64,000 bases of DNA, taken from Cenococcum geophilum 1.58. Taxonomy: Eukaryota > Ascomycota > Dothideomycetes > Gloniales > Gloniaceae. How positions within the stretch are numbered: the first letter of the stretch is position 1; every line of letters begins with the position of its first letter. Below are positions 13,795 to 23,846 of this stretch, one piece after another. Location: positions 1,541,785-1,605,784 of the forward strand of contig KV748186.1 of NCBI GenBank assembly GCA_001692895.1, written 5' to 3'. Position numbers and translations under genes: made by a program. The notes below the pieces were generated by a model. That model was not told the origin of the DNA. It saw only the letters and a program-made list of their open reading frames with translations, and made no database searches.

Positions 13795-13915
13795 GGGCGA
13801 GGGGTGATGGTAAGGTAAAGGATAAGGTAAAGGATAAGGTGAAGGATAAGGTAAAGGATAAGATAAAGGGTAGGGTAAGGGGTGAGGGGCGAAGTAAGGG
13901 GCGAGGGTGAGGGTT
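13795..13915. repeat. Purine-rich GGTAAG/GGATAAGGTAAA satellite at 3-prime end of DUF3435 unit
   Basis: Units of about 12 bp (AAGGATAAGGTA) repeat with single-base variation, grading into GGGTAAGGGGTGAGGGGCG. The same kind of tract ends the second DUF3435 unit (41340-41440), with a different unit order. It is not the fungal telomere repeat TTAGGG. Confidence 0.85.
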
Positions 13916-14480
13916 GGTTATATACTTTACCTTTGGTAAACTAGTTTTGGTAAGGAGCTGTTAGAGTTTAAATTCTATATAGATGATATAGATCCAACCC
14001 ATAAGTAAATAAGGGGAAAATTATACCTATTCCGATTAGCATATAACCACATATAACAGCAAGCTAAGGTAAAACTAGAAAGCTTAATTAGAGATTATTC
14101 TAAAGCGGACTGATTTAAAACGGACTACTTAAGCCTATAAGCGAGAGGCATTGCAGGCTAAGAAACGACTTAGGAATATAATACTAATTAAACTTTACCT
14201 AATGTGGCTTAATAGAGTATAGAGCCTTAATCTAAGTTATAGGAACGCATCACCCTATTATATAACCACTAGCAATAGGGCATAACGCCAAGTAGACTAT
14301 CCCACTATAGGTTTAGGGGGGACACCCTAAAAGGATATTTCCACTCCGGATAGCACTAGAGTGAAATTAGTCTTAGGGTAATACTCCTAGGCTATAGGTT
14401 AGTCCTAGGCGCCATAACTGCATACTTTCTATAGCCGGTATATTTTTTAAGCTGTATGTTTTTTACAGGCCGCCATTACT
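13916..14480. other. RIP-degraded sequence, possible short coding relic
   Basis: A plus-strand frame near 13970-14130 (EFKFYIDDIDPTHK, then KLYLFRLAYNHI) looks like a fragment of a retrotransposon gag or similar protein, but is too short to assign. Confidence 0.3.
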
Positions 14481-14745
14481 AGCATTTAGCTCCTAAGAGT
14501 TTAAGGCTCCTAAAATACTATTCCTAGAACCTAAAACTTCCTAAAAGTTTAAGGATCCTAGAAGACTAATCCTAGGACCTAGAAGCTTCTAGGAGACTAT
14601 TTCTAGGACTTAAAGGCTCCTAGGAGACTATTCCCGGAAGCCTAAGGCTACTAGTAGACTATCCCTAGGACCTAGAGGCTCCTTAGAGCTTAATCTTAAG
14701 AGGCTATCTCTAGGACCTAGAGAACTCCTAGGAGGTTAATAGGTA
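14480..14745. repeat. Imperfect CCTAGGA-type tandem repeat
   Basis: Variants of CTAGGACCTAGAGGCTCCTAGGAG recur about seven times with irregular spacing of roughly 30-40 bp. The unit contains the palindrome CCTAGG. No coding frame runs through it. Confidence 0.7.
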
Positions 14746-14918
14746 TAGGAAGTACAAGGAGAATACCAGGCGTATTATCCTAGAGTGCCTAAATCTAGCC
14801 CTTACTAAATTTAGTCTTCTATTTTTAGGAGGCGAATTTTATAGGGCGTCTAAAACGGGCACCTAAAGCCTTAACATTTGTTAGCGAAACTGGCTTCGCC
14901 TATTCCCTTAGGGGAATA

Positions 14919-15090
14919 ATCCCCCAGGGCTTTGTTCCCCCAGGGCTTCTTTCCCCTAGGGCTTCGTTCCCCTAGGGTTTCGTTCCCCCAGGGCTTCTTT
15001 CCCCCAGGGCTTCGTTCCCCCAGGGTTTCGTTCCCCCAGGGCTTCTTTCCCCCAGGGCTTCTTTCCCCCAGGGCTTCTTTCCCTACGCTT
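14919..15090. repeat. 16-bp minisatellite (TTCCCCCAGGGCTTCG)
   Basis: About ten head-to-tail copies of a 16-bp unit with C/T and G/T variants at fixed positions. Because 16 is not a multiple of 3, the unit cycles through frames. The open frames on both strands here (Phe/Pro/Gly-rich) are products of the repeat and not genes. Confidence 0.9.
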
Positions 15091-15378
15091 CCTCTCCCCT
15101 TGGCCTCTAAGCTCGCTAAGATCTGCCCTTATACGCGGGGTAAACCAAAAGCATAAATTATACTTTTGGCTTACTAACGACGCTAAGAATGCCAATATGA
15201 TATCTCGGCGTATATCTGAGCACGCATCAAACCCTAGCCATAAACTGGTTGTTAAGAAATCTACCTCTGAAAATGGATGCTTTACGCCTTGTTTTAAGGG
15301 TTAGGAAGTCTAAGGATAGAGAAAGCTTGTATTACTATTTTACAGCTAAATACTTTCTGCCACCAATGCCACAAAAAC

Positions 15379-15433
15379 AAGATCGGTGCCGGTGCGGGTC
15401 GGCCATCCTCCCTGCTAGCGTTAATGAGGCGTT
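15379..15433 (+). repeat. Dispersed motif CCGGTGCGGGTCGGCC, copies at 15379 and 15555
   Basis: CCGGTGCGGGTCGGCCATCC followed by TCCCTGCTAGC occurs at about 15384-15414 and again at about 15559-15589 (GTCC instead of ATCC). Both are followed after a short variable piece by GGCGTTCGTC or GGAGTTCGTC. Two more copies lie on the minus strand at 30206-30245 and 48090-48120. Four copies in one window in unrelated settings mark it as a mobile-element fragment or terminus. Confidence 0.7.
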
Positions 15434-15545
15434 CGTCCTCTAACAAGGCTGAAGCAAATAGATTCTAGGCAACAGTAAACGTCTCTTCTACGCTAAAGAT
15501 TGCAGTACTTGGGTACCTTTTGCACACCTTATGTCCTGCCACCTC

Positions 15546-15610
15546 ACAAGCTCCTGGCCGGTGCGGGTCGGCCGTCCTCCCTGCTAGCATCATCGGAGGA
15601 GTTCGTCAGT
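15546..15610 (+). repeat. Dispersed motif CCGGTGCGGGTCGGCC, second copy
   Basis: Second plus-strand copy, 175 bp after the first, with the same 3-prime TCCTCCCTGCTAGC ending. The pair may be a degenerate tandem of about 175 bp. Confidence 0.65.
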
Positions 15611-16885
15611 TTGACGAGGTCTAAGGTGGCGAATCTCCAATGCCTCCCTATTCTAGCAGCAGCATCTCACCGCCACTTTATCTAGAGCAGCTCGAAGCTT
15701 CGCTGCAGCAAACTAGCGGGCTACGTCTTTACCTCGACCCCCAGTCTTTTATAACATAAGAAAATAAATACGTAAAGGAAAGTAAGGTAAACTGTGTTTG
15801 CGATTTGTAGGTTTTGTTCAGCCTTGCTTCGCTACATTCTGCTGTACCGCCAACCGATGTGACTAAGGACAGCCTGTCGCTACCACCTAAGTTAGGAGAT
15901 GTCTAAGACAGGATAGCGTGGGTGTGTTTCACATAGTGGGTATGGCATACCGAGATTAGCATGATCCAGAACACTAAGACCGAAGGCTGCGCTTTGGCAA
16001 ATAGATTAAGTGTTACTTTTGGATAGCCTGAGCAGTGTGATTGGGCATGGAACTATTAATGGAGAAGCAGGTGGATCAAAAGGATATATTTTTAAAGCAA
16101 GCGCAGTGATTTGATCAAGTTGATCAGTTGTTCCTTGTTGTTGTATCCTCCTCAGTTACGAGTCACTATTTAAGCTGGCTCTGATCACGTGAACAATTAC
16201 GTAATCCACCGTGGTTGGCTAACAGTTTTAGTAAATGCTTCTGGTAATGCGACATGTGAGCCTTTTCACATGAAACTTAAAAGTCGCTATCACGATATCT
16301 TGGCTTTTGAACATTCTTTCGGTTTTGGCCATGAATTCGAAGCTGCGCAGACATGGGAGGGCGGACACGCAATAAAAACTCTGTTACGAACGTAGAACAC
16401 CGGGAGGATCCGAGTGTTGGCTTTGTCCGAAAATAAATAGTAGCTCTTAGGCAAAAATAACACCCGAGGTGCTGTGTAATAGACCTAAGGAGTTTGATGT
16501 GGATATAGGTTTACGAACAAGGCTCAGGCTTTAATGTCCGTAACGTAGCAACCTGGAGGCCTAAGATTTAGCAAGGCTGAGATGGACCCCATCTTGCCCC
16601 GCCGTGGGTGTGCGCCACGTTGTCAATGTGAGGAGCTGTATAGCTGCATTGACTCGCGAAGTAACTGAAGGTACGAATGAGAGGAGCAACATGCAGCCTC
16701 GTGCGCTCGTATTATGCATGGCTTCGCCCTCGCTACTGCAGCACATCATGTCATCGTTATCGTCCGCCCGCACACGCAGCCTTGTGCCAGACCTCTCACT
16801 GCCACAATTCATTCCTCTGTCGTTGTATTATATTCCCGGAGCAGCCACTTGCACATTTGGTTAGGATTCTTGTATTTATTTAAAG

Positions 16886-17724
16886 ATGCTAAACATTAGC
16901 GTCACCCTTTTCTGGGCCATATTATGGCTTTCTTTCCTCGTCATGAAACCGTATGCGGTCCCGAACATAGTGCATCCGATAATAACACCCTCTCCCGATG
17001 TGGTGAGACGGGAAGAAGGGGGAGGTCTAATAGGTTACGAATCTTTGGGACCAAATTTATGTAAATCAATGTCACCAGGCTCTCGCTTACTCAAGATCTA
17101 ATATATGACTCTTAAGGGGGCACTTCGGTGTGTTGTAAATCTTGGAAAAAAGTCTGGACTTGGAGCAATTCTATGTTCGGATGCTTCGAAAACTTAAGTA
17201 CGGAGACGAGGTTAGAGTCAAGCGCAGGCCCTTGCAAATGGTAAAATGTCCTTTGCTTCTTCAAAACGATACGTGCTGACTAGAAAGTTCTGATACAACT
17301 TCATGCTGGCGTATTACGTTGTTCACAGACATTAATGACGAAAAGCCACGGACAGGAACTGGATGTAGCACTCCAGCCTACAATGGAAATCTCTACGTGA
17401 ACCCAATACCTCGCCAAGGTCCGTAAATGCTTTTTATGCTTTTAAGTGTTGTGAATGAAATATTCGACTTCTAACGTTAGTTTTGTAGAAGAGGGGCCAA
17501 CATCTATGCCTTCTCAAGAGATGTCCACATCTGTGACGTCTACTGCTAGCTCTACAGCGCCTTCTGCAACAATATCCCAGCAACCTGGAGAAACTAGCAC
17601 AAAGAGTGACAATAAAATAACTCCGGGAGAACTGGCGGGGATAGTTATTAGTACTATTACTGCGATTATAGGAATTATAGTTGCTGTTCCAGTGGTCCGT
17701 TCGTGGATGAAGAATGCTTCCTAA
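16886..17724 (+). CDS. Secreted/single-pass membrane protein, Cys-rich ectodomain, four exons
   Basis: Model: exons 16886-17060, 17117-17240, 17288-17422 and 17481-17724; introns 56, 47 and 58 nt, each starting GT and ending AG. Donors are GTAAAT, GTAAAA and GTAAAT; intron 2 has branch site CTGAC and intron 3 CTAAC. Phases fit exactly and give 225 residues with no stop. N-terminus MLNISVTLFWAILWLSFLVM is a typical signal peptide. Residues 60-145 hold seven Cys (64, 65, 81, 98, 100, 106, 126) and many Trp/Gly. Residues 150-190 are Ser/Thr-rich, then a membrane helix at about 197-217 and a short basic tail. This layout suits a cell-surface or secreted fungal protein. I do not recognise the family. 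Unlike its surroundings it carries no RIP stops, so it is plausibly functional. The splice sites are inferred from the sequence. Confidence 0.65.
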
Positions 17725-18190
17725 ATGGATCGCGTGATTGGGGAGGTTCTGGGTTACACGGATGTTTTACTCGAAAGAAAACTTCTAATAATTGTGGCTC
17801 TTCGACTCTTGATATTACATTGCTACCTCTTCGCCATCGCCTCGCTGTCGCCTCCTGGAAATTTCACACGTTCATCAGACTATTAGATGCATTTACTTAT
17901 TACCACAGATGTCTAAACGACCTGTTCTGGGCCACTTACTTGGAATCCATCTTGGTATCTTTAGTTTTAAACGTCTTGGCCATGTTGTATGGTTCTGGGA
18001 GATCTAATCCTGCATCGGGGATCTTGGTTGTGGTTCAACGAATATTGTCTAGGTCACGTACGCCGCAACGACAAGACGATGTAATGGACCCGGCCATTAG
18101 CCTATAATCTTGAAGGGCAGCATAACCTGTATGGTTCCATGCTATGCAGGAAGCTCATTCGGATTGCGCGGAGCAGGAGTTGACACTCCC
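17725..18190. other. Low-RIP sequence downstream of the four-exon gene
   Basis: Probably the 3-prime UTR of the preceding gene and intergenic DNA. An open frame at 17703-18107 overlaps that gene in another frame and has no recognisable domain. I do not treat it as a gene. Confidence 0.4.
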
Positions 18191-18872
18191 ATCTCCACTG
18201 CTTGGCGTAATAATTTCCCATCTACCACTGTTTTCAATACCATACCACACATGTGGCTTCGGCTAAAAAAGGACCGAAATACCACTGTTTCTTCCCTATT
18301 TCTTCCCCAAATACCACCGTGTTATTAGTGGCTGGTGAGAGGCTGATGAGATTTGTCGCTATAATTTCGATGTGTTAACTTCAAGCTCGCATAGCTCCTC
18401 ACTAATATGCGCTAAATTTTTTTGGTAAATACTAGAAGAGGCTTCAGAGCCTGGAGAATCTTGCCTGCTATTTTAAAGCATTAAAATTGGCCCGCGTTGT
18501 GGTTAAATTGCGCGTGGAAATTGGTGACTTGTTTGGAGTAGTTGCATACTTCAACTCCAAATAGCTTATTATCCTCACTCTTAGAATTTCTTATTTTGAT
18601 ATTTGTTGTAATTTAGAGCATATGTAATTTGTGGCCAGCTTCAAAACTGAGAATTACACTTGATATTGCGGTGGAATTGCATTGTGAAGCGTGGAGTTGC
18701 GATTTTCGTGGGGATTTATCTCACCAGCCTCTCACCAGCCACTAATAAAACGGTGGTATTTGGGGAAGAAACAGTGGTATTTTAGTCCATTTCCGACGCA
18801 CGGCCACAAGAGTGGTACGGTATTGGAAACAGTGGTGGATAGGGAATTATTACACCAAGCAGTGGTATGGCG
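18190..18872. repeat. Large inverted repeat (about 160-bp arms), foldback element
   Basis: Left arm about 18193-18357, right arm about 18717-18870. Both contain CACTGCTTGG(C/T)GTAATAA at the outer end, then CCACTGTTTTCAATACC-like, CCACTGTTTCTTCCC-like and CCAAATACCACCGT-like blocks, and TAGTGGCTGGTGAGAGGCTG at the inner end. The roughly 360-bp loop between them is unrelated. Arms differ mostly by short indels and transitions. Each arm has several GTGGTA motifs that may be protein-binding sites. No transposase and no clear target duplication were seen, so this may be a non-autonomous foldback or MITE-like element. Confidence 0.75.
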
Positions 18873-19043
18873 GTCTTTTGCCGCATTTAGAATTACGTTA
18901 ACACATTTACCCATTACTACTGCTAGAATTAGAGTTTGAAAGTGGTGGATCGCTGAGGCGAGCATTTTTTCGGACAGCTGAGCGTTTTAAATGCTGAGCT
19001 GACTGCCGAGAATTTTCGCGCTAAGGATGGGGGTTTAGCGAGG

Positions 19044-20028
19044 TTACGCGAGGCTCAGGTCAGCTGCAACCTCGAACGTTACCTTTCTCGTTCCAACACG
19101 ACCACTAATTTTATTCCTTGAGAACGCTAAGTATGTCGGCCGATATTCTGAGGGTAGCCATATTAGGCGCTTGGAATAACGTGTTATCCATACACCATCC
19201 CCGCTCACACCGAGGCCTTGATACTGAGGTCCAGCCATATTTTTATGATCGTACCAGGCCATTAGAAAATTCTTCCTCTCCTGTTGCTCCAGGAGCGTCA
19301 GCTGCATCTTGTAAACCGGCAGCGAATCATTTCCCTGTGGAGGTCTAGGGGCGGCAGGCGGGGTGTTGGGTGTTTTGCGACTAGTGCGCGTCTGCAGGCA
19401 CGCGCCGCTGCGTGCATCCCAGATCTTGACCGTCCCGTCAACCGACCTCGACGTGACAAGCGCCGAGTCGTGCGAGAATTTTGCCGAGCTGACCGAGCCG
19501 CTGTGGCCGTTGAGCGTCCGCAGGCACGCGTCGCTGCGTGCATCCCAGATCTTGACCGTCCTGTCGCACGACGCCGACGCGACAAGCGCCGAGTCGTGTG
19601 AGAAGGCTACCGAGCTGACCGAGCCGCTGTGGCCGTCGAGCGTCTGCAGGCACGCGCCGCTGCGTGNATCCNAGATCTTGACCGTCCTGTCGTCCGACGC
19701 CGACGCGACAAGCGCCGAGTCATGCGAGAAGGCTACCGAGTAGACCGAGCCGCTATGGCCCTCGAGCGTCCGCAGGCACGTGCCGCTGCTTGCATCCCAG
19801 ATCTTGACCGTCTTGTCGTTCGACGCCGACACGGCCCGGGCCGAGTCGTGCGAGAAGGCTACCGAGTTGACCCACCTGCTATGGCCCTCGAGCGTCTGCA
19901 AGCAGAGGCTCCATTTATCATCCATAGCCGGCTTTATTGTAATCCAGTCCGGCTCTTCCCTCTTAAAAAGACCTCTTATCAGGCTGCGAGTTGGGCTGAA
20001 TAGGAGTGCGGAAGCATATACTTGAAGA
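19044..20028 (-). pseudogene. 3-prime part of NACHT-WD40 (NLR/STAND) gene: WD40 repeats and C-terminus
   Basis: Open on the minus strand from the insertion site at 20028 to the stop at 19044. After LQVYASALLFSPTRS and DWITIKPAMDDKW come four WD40 repeats of 42 residues (126 bp) with the signature LEGHSGSVxSVAFSHDSA and TVKIWD, nearly identical to each other as in the high-identity WD40 family of fungal NLRs. A C-terminal tail with GVWITRYSKRLIWLPSEYRP follows, as usual for these proteins. WD40 repeats act as ligand sensors in these incompatibility and immunity-type switches. This half has no RIP stops. Two ambiguous bases (19667, 19672) lie in repeat 2. The 5-prime part of the gene is at 28686-30190, beyond an inserted transposon, so the product cannot be made as one protein. 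Confidence 0.9.
20021..20028. repeat. 8-bp target-site duplication, left copy (CTTGAAGA)
   Basis: Matches CTTAAAGA at 28686-28693 in 7 of 8 bases. The one difference is a G to A transition. On the minus strand it lies in the NLR codons for Pro-Leu-Gln, and the frame is continuous if the element and one copy are removed. Confidence 0.9.
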
Positions 20029-20046
20029 TTATCTCATAAATCAGAC
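20029..20046 (+). repeat. Left terminal inverted repeat, 18 bp
   Basis: TTATCTCATAAATCAGAC, an exact reverse complement of 28668-28685. Unchanged by RIP at both ends. Confidence 0.9.
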
Positions 20047-20243
20047 GCTCCGCAGAAGATTTATTCCGTGACACGGGATAACGCATAGACCCTCTAAAAC
20101 GCCTGCAAACTCCTGAGCCAATTAGAATAGCGCCCTAACTCCTGCCAACTCCTGCTAACTCCTGGACCAATTAGAACAGCGCACTAATTTCAGCCCCCTG
20201 CGCACCCCTGTCACCTAATAAAATCCTCTGCGGAGCGTCTGAG
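20040..20243. repeat. Subterminal hairpin of the left transposon end
   Basis: CAGACGCTCCGCAGAAGATT at 20042 onward pairs with AATCCTCTGCGGAGCGTCTG ending at about 20242, with further pairing of GTGACACGGG against CCCCTGTCAC. Arms of about 37 bp flank a 125-bp centre that holds two CTCCTG...CCAATTAGA blocks. The structure could be a transposase-binding end or a nested MITE. Confidence 0.75.
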
Positions 20244-20760
20244 AGCTTATGGGCGTCGCTTTGGTGAGATTTGAATGTTTTGGATCACGTATTTTGACTT
20301 TAACTGGCTCTATAAAAGGCCCCACTAATAGTTATTAATGCTTTGTTCGATGTATTTCAATCTTAAGGTAATAGTCTTTAATTCTATATATATAAAAGCT
20401 AATTATAACGTAGTTAAAGGTATGAGATATATCGTGCAAAACCTTGACTATATTTTGGATTTGAATGTTTATAACACTTATAAACCGTTCCTCCCACTAC
20501 CATCTACACCACAACTATATCACGTCTACTTTTGTTATTAGCCAAGTCCTATAACCTCCTTCGAACTCCTACGAACTTCTGTGAACTCCTAGGCCAATTA
20601 GATCGCTTATATATAGGACCCTAGGGCGTATCTGGCGTTACTCCTCTGTACATACTACCTGTTACTAATTAAAGCACAGCCAATTTGTATTCTTTTTAAC
20701 TCCTATAAACTCCCGCGAACTCCTACAAACTCCTGTAAACTCTTAGGCCAATTAGATGCC
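20100..20760 (+). repeat. Subterminal repeat arrays AACTCCTGCG(n)-GGCCAATTAG, left side
   Basis: Four arrays (about 20105-20132, 20142-20180, 20545-20607, 20697-20757) consist of one to five AACTCCTRYR units followed by a GCCAATTAGA block. The last array ends only 125 bp before the helicase start. The block contains CCAAT, the binding site of the fungal HAP complex. The same unit occurs in inverse orientation at the right side and between the genes, so it may serve as transposase-binding site, promoter element or both. Confidence 0.8.
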
Positions 20761-20881
20761 TAAACAAAATCGCGATCGTAGGAAGAAATGGTATAAGGGT
20801 TAGCGGAAGACAAGGGCGGGCGGGGCAGAGATTTGTCTGCGTCTAACACTATAACTAGGTCGTATTATAGCAATCAGCTTA

Positions 20882-23600
20882 ATGGACCTAGAAGAATTGC
20901 TATCTATTATTAAGGAAGCTCGGCGTAAGGAAAATGTTCTATTATAGATGGCCGTTCTAAAAGCATGTCTTAAGTAAATACTCCGGTATATAAACCCAGG
21001 AGGCCGCCCTTAAACCCCTCATTTCGAATAGATACGCACCTTAAGACGTCTAATATTTGGTTTTAGCGATATACTTCTTATTGCACGCACGGGTTTTAAA
21101 AAGAGTTTTATTTTTTATGCTTTTTTAATCTTAATAGGCAAGATTACTATCCAGATAGTCCTATTAAGTAAGCTCGGCAACGAACAGTTAGATAATATCC
21201 AAAAGCTTAATAGTTCTAATCCGTGTCTTATTACTGCCAAGAGTAGGAGCCTAAACAAGGCCCTAATTAGAAAAGTAAAGGATAGTGTGTATACATATGT
21301 ACTTCTTGGTCCTAAGCAGGCCTTATTAAAGTCTTTCTAGGATGTGTTAAAGAGCCCAGAACTATAGGCTAGGATTAAACTTATTGCAATTAATAAGTAT
21401 TATCTAGTAAAGCAATAGGAATCGTTCTGACCGACGTTTATAATATTAGGCGAGCTACAGACAATACTTCGTTAGGATATGGTTTGGTTTAGTTATTCTA
21501 CTACACTTAATAAGGAGGCAGAACAACTAGTTCTTAGCAACGCCGGTTTTTGCTTTATAGGTGACCGCATATACCAGACTAAGGTTATTAGGACTTCTAT
21601 GGATCGCCCCGATGTCTTAATCTGCGTACTGCCGCTTAGTAAAGGTAAGGTGGATTTATAGAACGCACTATACTTCCTATTAGACGCGTGTATAGATTTA
21701 GATACTGTAGTCCCGGAGCAAATACTAAAGACGATTATCTTTATAGACGGTTATTAGTCCGTTTAGGAAGCAGCGGTATACTTCTAAAGAGCACTCCTTA
21801 TAAAGACTTTAACCTTTACACCTAATAAACAGTATACTACTAATGCTGATGGTAAAGCTCGTTGCGTTACCAATATAGTCTAGGTGTATACTGTACATAT
21901 TTAAAAGTATAATCGTACTACTCGATATAAAGAGTTTAAGAAATCCTTATCGTTTATAAGGATTATAGTAGCAACAACCTCTCTTGGCATGNGTATTAAT
22001 GTCCTAGATATTAAATAGGTAGCGCTTTAGAAGTTTCTAATTATAAAGAGTCTTGCAGATTATTAGCAGCGTCTTAGTTGTGGTAGACGGGGCTATAGTT
22101 AGACTAGTAAAGGTTACATATTTTTGCTGTATTGGGCCTTTAACACAAAAGGTGTTAATAAACCAGAAATTAAACAGCTATAATCATAACTAGACGTACC
22201 TCAGAAAACCACTTGCAGGCTATATCGGAATCGACTACTAGCTAATTAAGCAATAGCACGTAGTTAACTAGCCAACGGCTATACGCCCGGCGACGTAAGT
22301 AACATGGAAAGTGTTTCCTCTTAGATATTAGCTTTAAGCCAGGCTCCTACTCCTATTAATAACGCTATAACGACTAGATTTTAGAGCAAGGCAGAGATAT
22401 CTTATCGCGCTAGGCTATTAGCTATATAGATGGAAATAATTAACAGTATATGCCATTAAAAGGCCTTTCTAACTTATCTTGGCAAGGATTAGTTACTACC
22501 ACAAGTTTAGGTTACCCGCGTACCACCAGATTAATATTATAGTTATTGCAATCTAGCACTGCTTCTAACTCTTACTTAGGCTCCGGATATTCTATAACTA
22601 ATTACTTAGCTAAGAAATAGTACGCGAGCTTATCTTGCCCTAACTCTTATTAATAAATGGGCAACTACGCGGGTAGAAGCATTATATAGCAGTATATATA
22701 GGCGCATCCCTATGCCGCTATCTGCGTATATAGATATAATATGCCGCTAGTAGCTTGCATATACGTATAAACTAGGACTAGACTTTTAGGATACGCTAAC
22801 CTTTAATCGTCTCTATGCTAAAGCTTCTCTACTTTAGACGTGGCCTTATAGAGAGGAATCTGGGCAACTATTAGTAGAGCAACTTTAGTACTTTATTAGG
22901 GAGGTTAACGATTTATATACTAAGATAAAGGATATAAGATATGCAAGAAAGCAATAATAGCAGCTATAGGAGCTATAGGGCCAGCATAGTTAGGAATCTT
23001 GTACCAGTGTATCTAATTACGCCGTAACTATTTGTAAAAGGGATAACACTCTTGCCACATAGGTTGCAAGACGAGAGGTGTTAAGGGCTGCATAGTTACG
23101 CGTAATTAAGACGGCCAGAGCAAATAAGCGTACGTCGTTAGATATAGCAAGAGTTAGTATACTGCCGTTAACCTTATAACTAGAAGAATGGGTTAACGGA
23201 GTTATTAGTACGCTAGTATCGCTATTACTAACCGTACCTGTCCCACCTGATGGTGTACCGGAAGGTATTTAGCGTACTATAAGATAGCTTAAATAAGCTC
23301 GCACTTTAGGAGCAAACGCCGCTAGGCATAGCCCTAATAGTAGCTAGTTAAATATCTAGTAGCCAGTTGTTAATGTATTAGATACGCAGAAAAGCGCTAC
23401 TCCTAGTTAAAAAAGATAAAGGCAGAGGCGTAAAAATATAGAGCTAACGACCCTATTAATACGTCGGTTGCCGTTAGTAGAGAGAGATTTAAATGCTAAT
23501 AAAATACTAACCTTTACACCTATTTTAAAGAGAGGGCGTGTAAGGCAAGCAACTCTAAAGGGTTTAGAGAACTTTTGTATTAATATATAGAATATATTTA
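20882..23600 (+). pseudogene. RecQ-like SF2 DNA helicase, RIP-degraded
   Basis: From ATG 20882 one frame holds, without frameshift, at least through 22550 and apparently to about 23600 (roughly 900 codons). Walker A reads ARTGFKKS (21083-21106; Lys replaces the third Gly of GxGKS). The DExH box reads NKYY (21392-21403), as expected from DECH after G to A and C to T changes. Motif V reads TTSLGMxIN (ambiguous base at 21992) and motif VI *QRLSCGRRGYS near 22064-22100. A later YYSYC (22535-22549) stands where RecQ-like proteins of fungi often have CCxxC. Stops are TAG/TAA at Gln/Trp positions. RecQ enzymes unwind DNA 3-prime to 5-prime; in a transposon it may act in strand transfer or replication. 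The 5-prime CCAAT arrays probably formed its promoter. Confidence 0.8.
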
Positions 23601-23722
23601 ATTAGTCTAGGAGTTTATAGGAGTTCGTAGAAGATAGTACGTTGTTTTTATTAGCCTAGGAGTTTATAGGAGTTCGCAGGAGATAGTACGTTGTTTAATT
23701 GGCCTAGGAGTTTATAGTAGTT
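23599..23722 (-). repeat. Repeat array CCTAGGAGTTTATAGGAGTTCGC between helicase and Cys-rich gene
   Basis: Three copies in inverse orientation to the left-end arrays: ATTAGTCTAGGAGTTTATAG, ATTAGCCTAGGAGTTTATAG and ATTGGCCTAGGAGTTTATAG, the first two followed by AGATAGTACGTTGTTT. They mark the 3-prime end of the helicase gene. Confidence 0.8.
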
Positions 23723-23846
23723 TAAAGTGAATATAAATTAAAATTCTAATTTCGTTTAATAATATCTTTAACCACTTTAAAATTATTCTTTGCACTTACA
23801 CTTATTAACCGTCTCCCATTAAAGCTTTTAATAAAAAGCTTTTAAA

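Larger units (their letters stand above)
10811..13915 (+). mobile_element. DUF3435 tyrosine-recombinase unit, copy 1
   Basis: A repeat shared with 38375-41440. Similarity between the copies begins at TTACTCTATTAAAAAAGAAA here (TTACTTTATTAAAAAAGAAA in the other copy), runs through a 370-bp leader and the whole recombinase gene, and ends in a GGTAAG/GGATAAGGTAAA satellite at 13805-13915. Flanks outside are unrelated, so this is a discrete mobile unit rather than a segmental duplication. No inverted terminal repeat is seen. That fits tyrosine-recombinase elements (Cryptons, Starships), which usually lack them. Starship Captains often target TTAC-type sites, and a TTAC is present at the left edge; in AT-rich DNA this is weak evidence. 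No cargo lies between recombinase and satellite. Confidence 0.7.
15091..16885. other. Low-RIP island, no confident gene
   Basis: Base composition becomes balanced and TAG density falls. Several short open frames (15249-15443, 15500-15685, 16189-16395 on the plus strand) have no recognised domains. The 16189 frame begins at GTG and its 68 residues match nothing I know. Two copies of a dispersed 30-bp motif lie here (separate entry). Confidence 0.45.

Noticed and set aside
13795..13915. GGTAAG-type tract as an internal telomere
   Set aside because: The unit is not TTAGGG, varies in length, and occurs only as the 3-prime end of the DUF3435 units.
14932..15195. Overlapping Phe/Pro/Gly-rich open frames on both strands
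   Set aside because: They are produced by a 16-bp minisatellite, which has no stop codon in any phase. No start context or homology.
17703..18107. 134-codon open frame on the plus strand
   Set aside because: Overlaps the last exon of the four-exon gene in another frame, has no recognised domain and runs to the foldback element.
19390..19893. Regularly spaced 126-bp repeats that could be mistaken for an array of direct repeats
   Set aside because: They translate exactly as 42-residue WD40 repeats without spacers.
19284..20025. Several Arg-rich open frames opposite and alongside the WD40 repeats
   Set aside because: They are shadows of the GC-rich WD40 repeats in other frames, and repeat with the same 126-bp period.
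20882..23600. Telomere-linked RecQ helicase gene marking a chromosome end
   Set aside because: It lies inside an element with defined ends inserted in an NLR gene, and no telomeric repeats are near.
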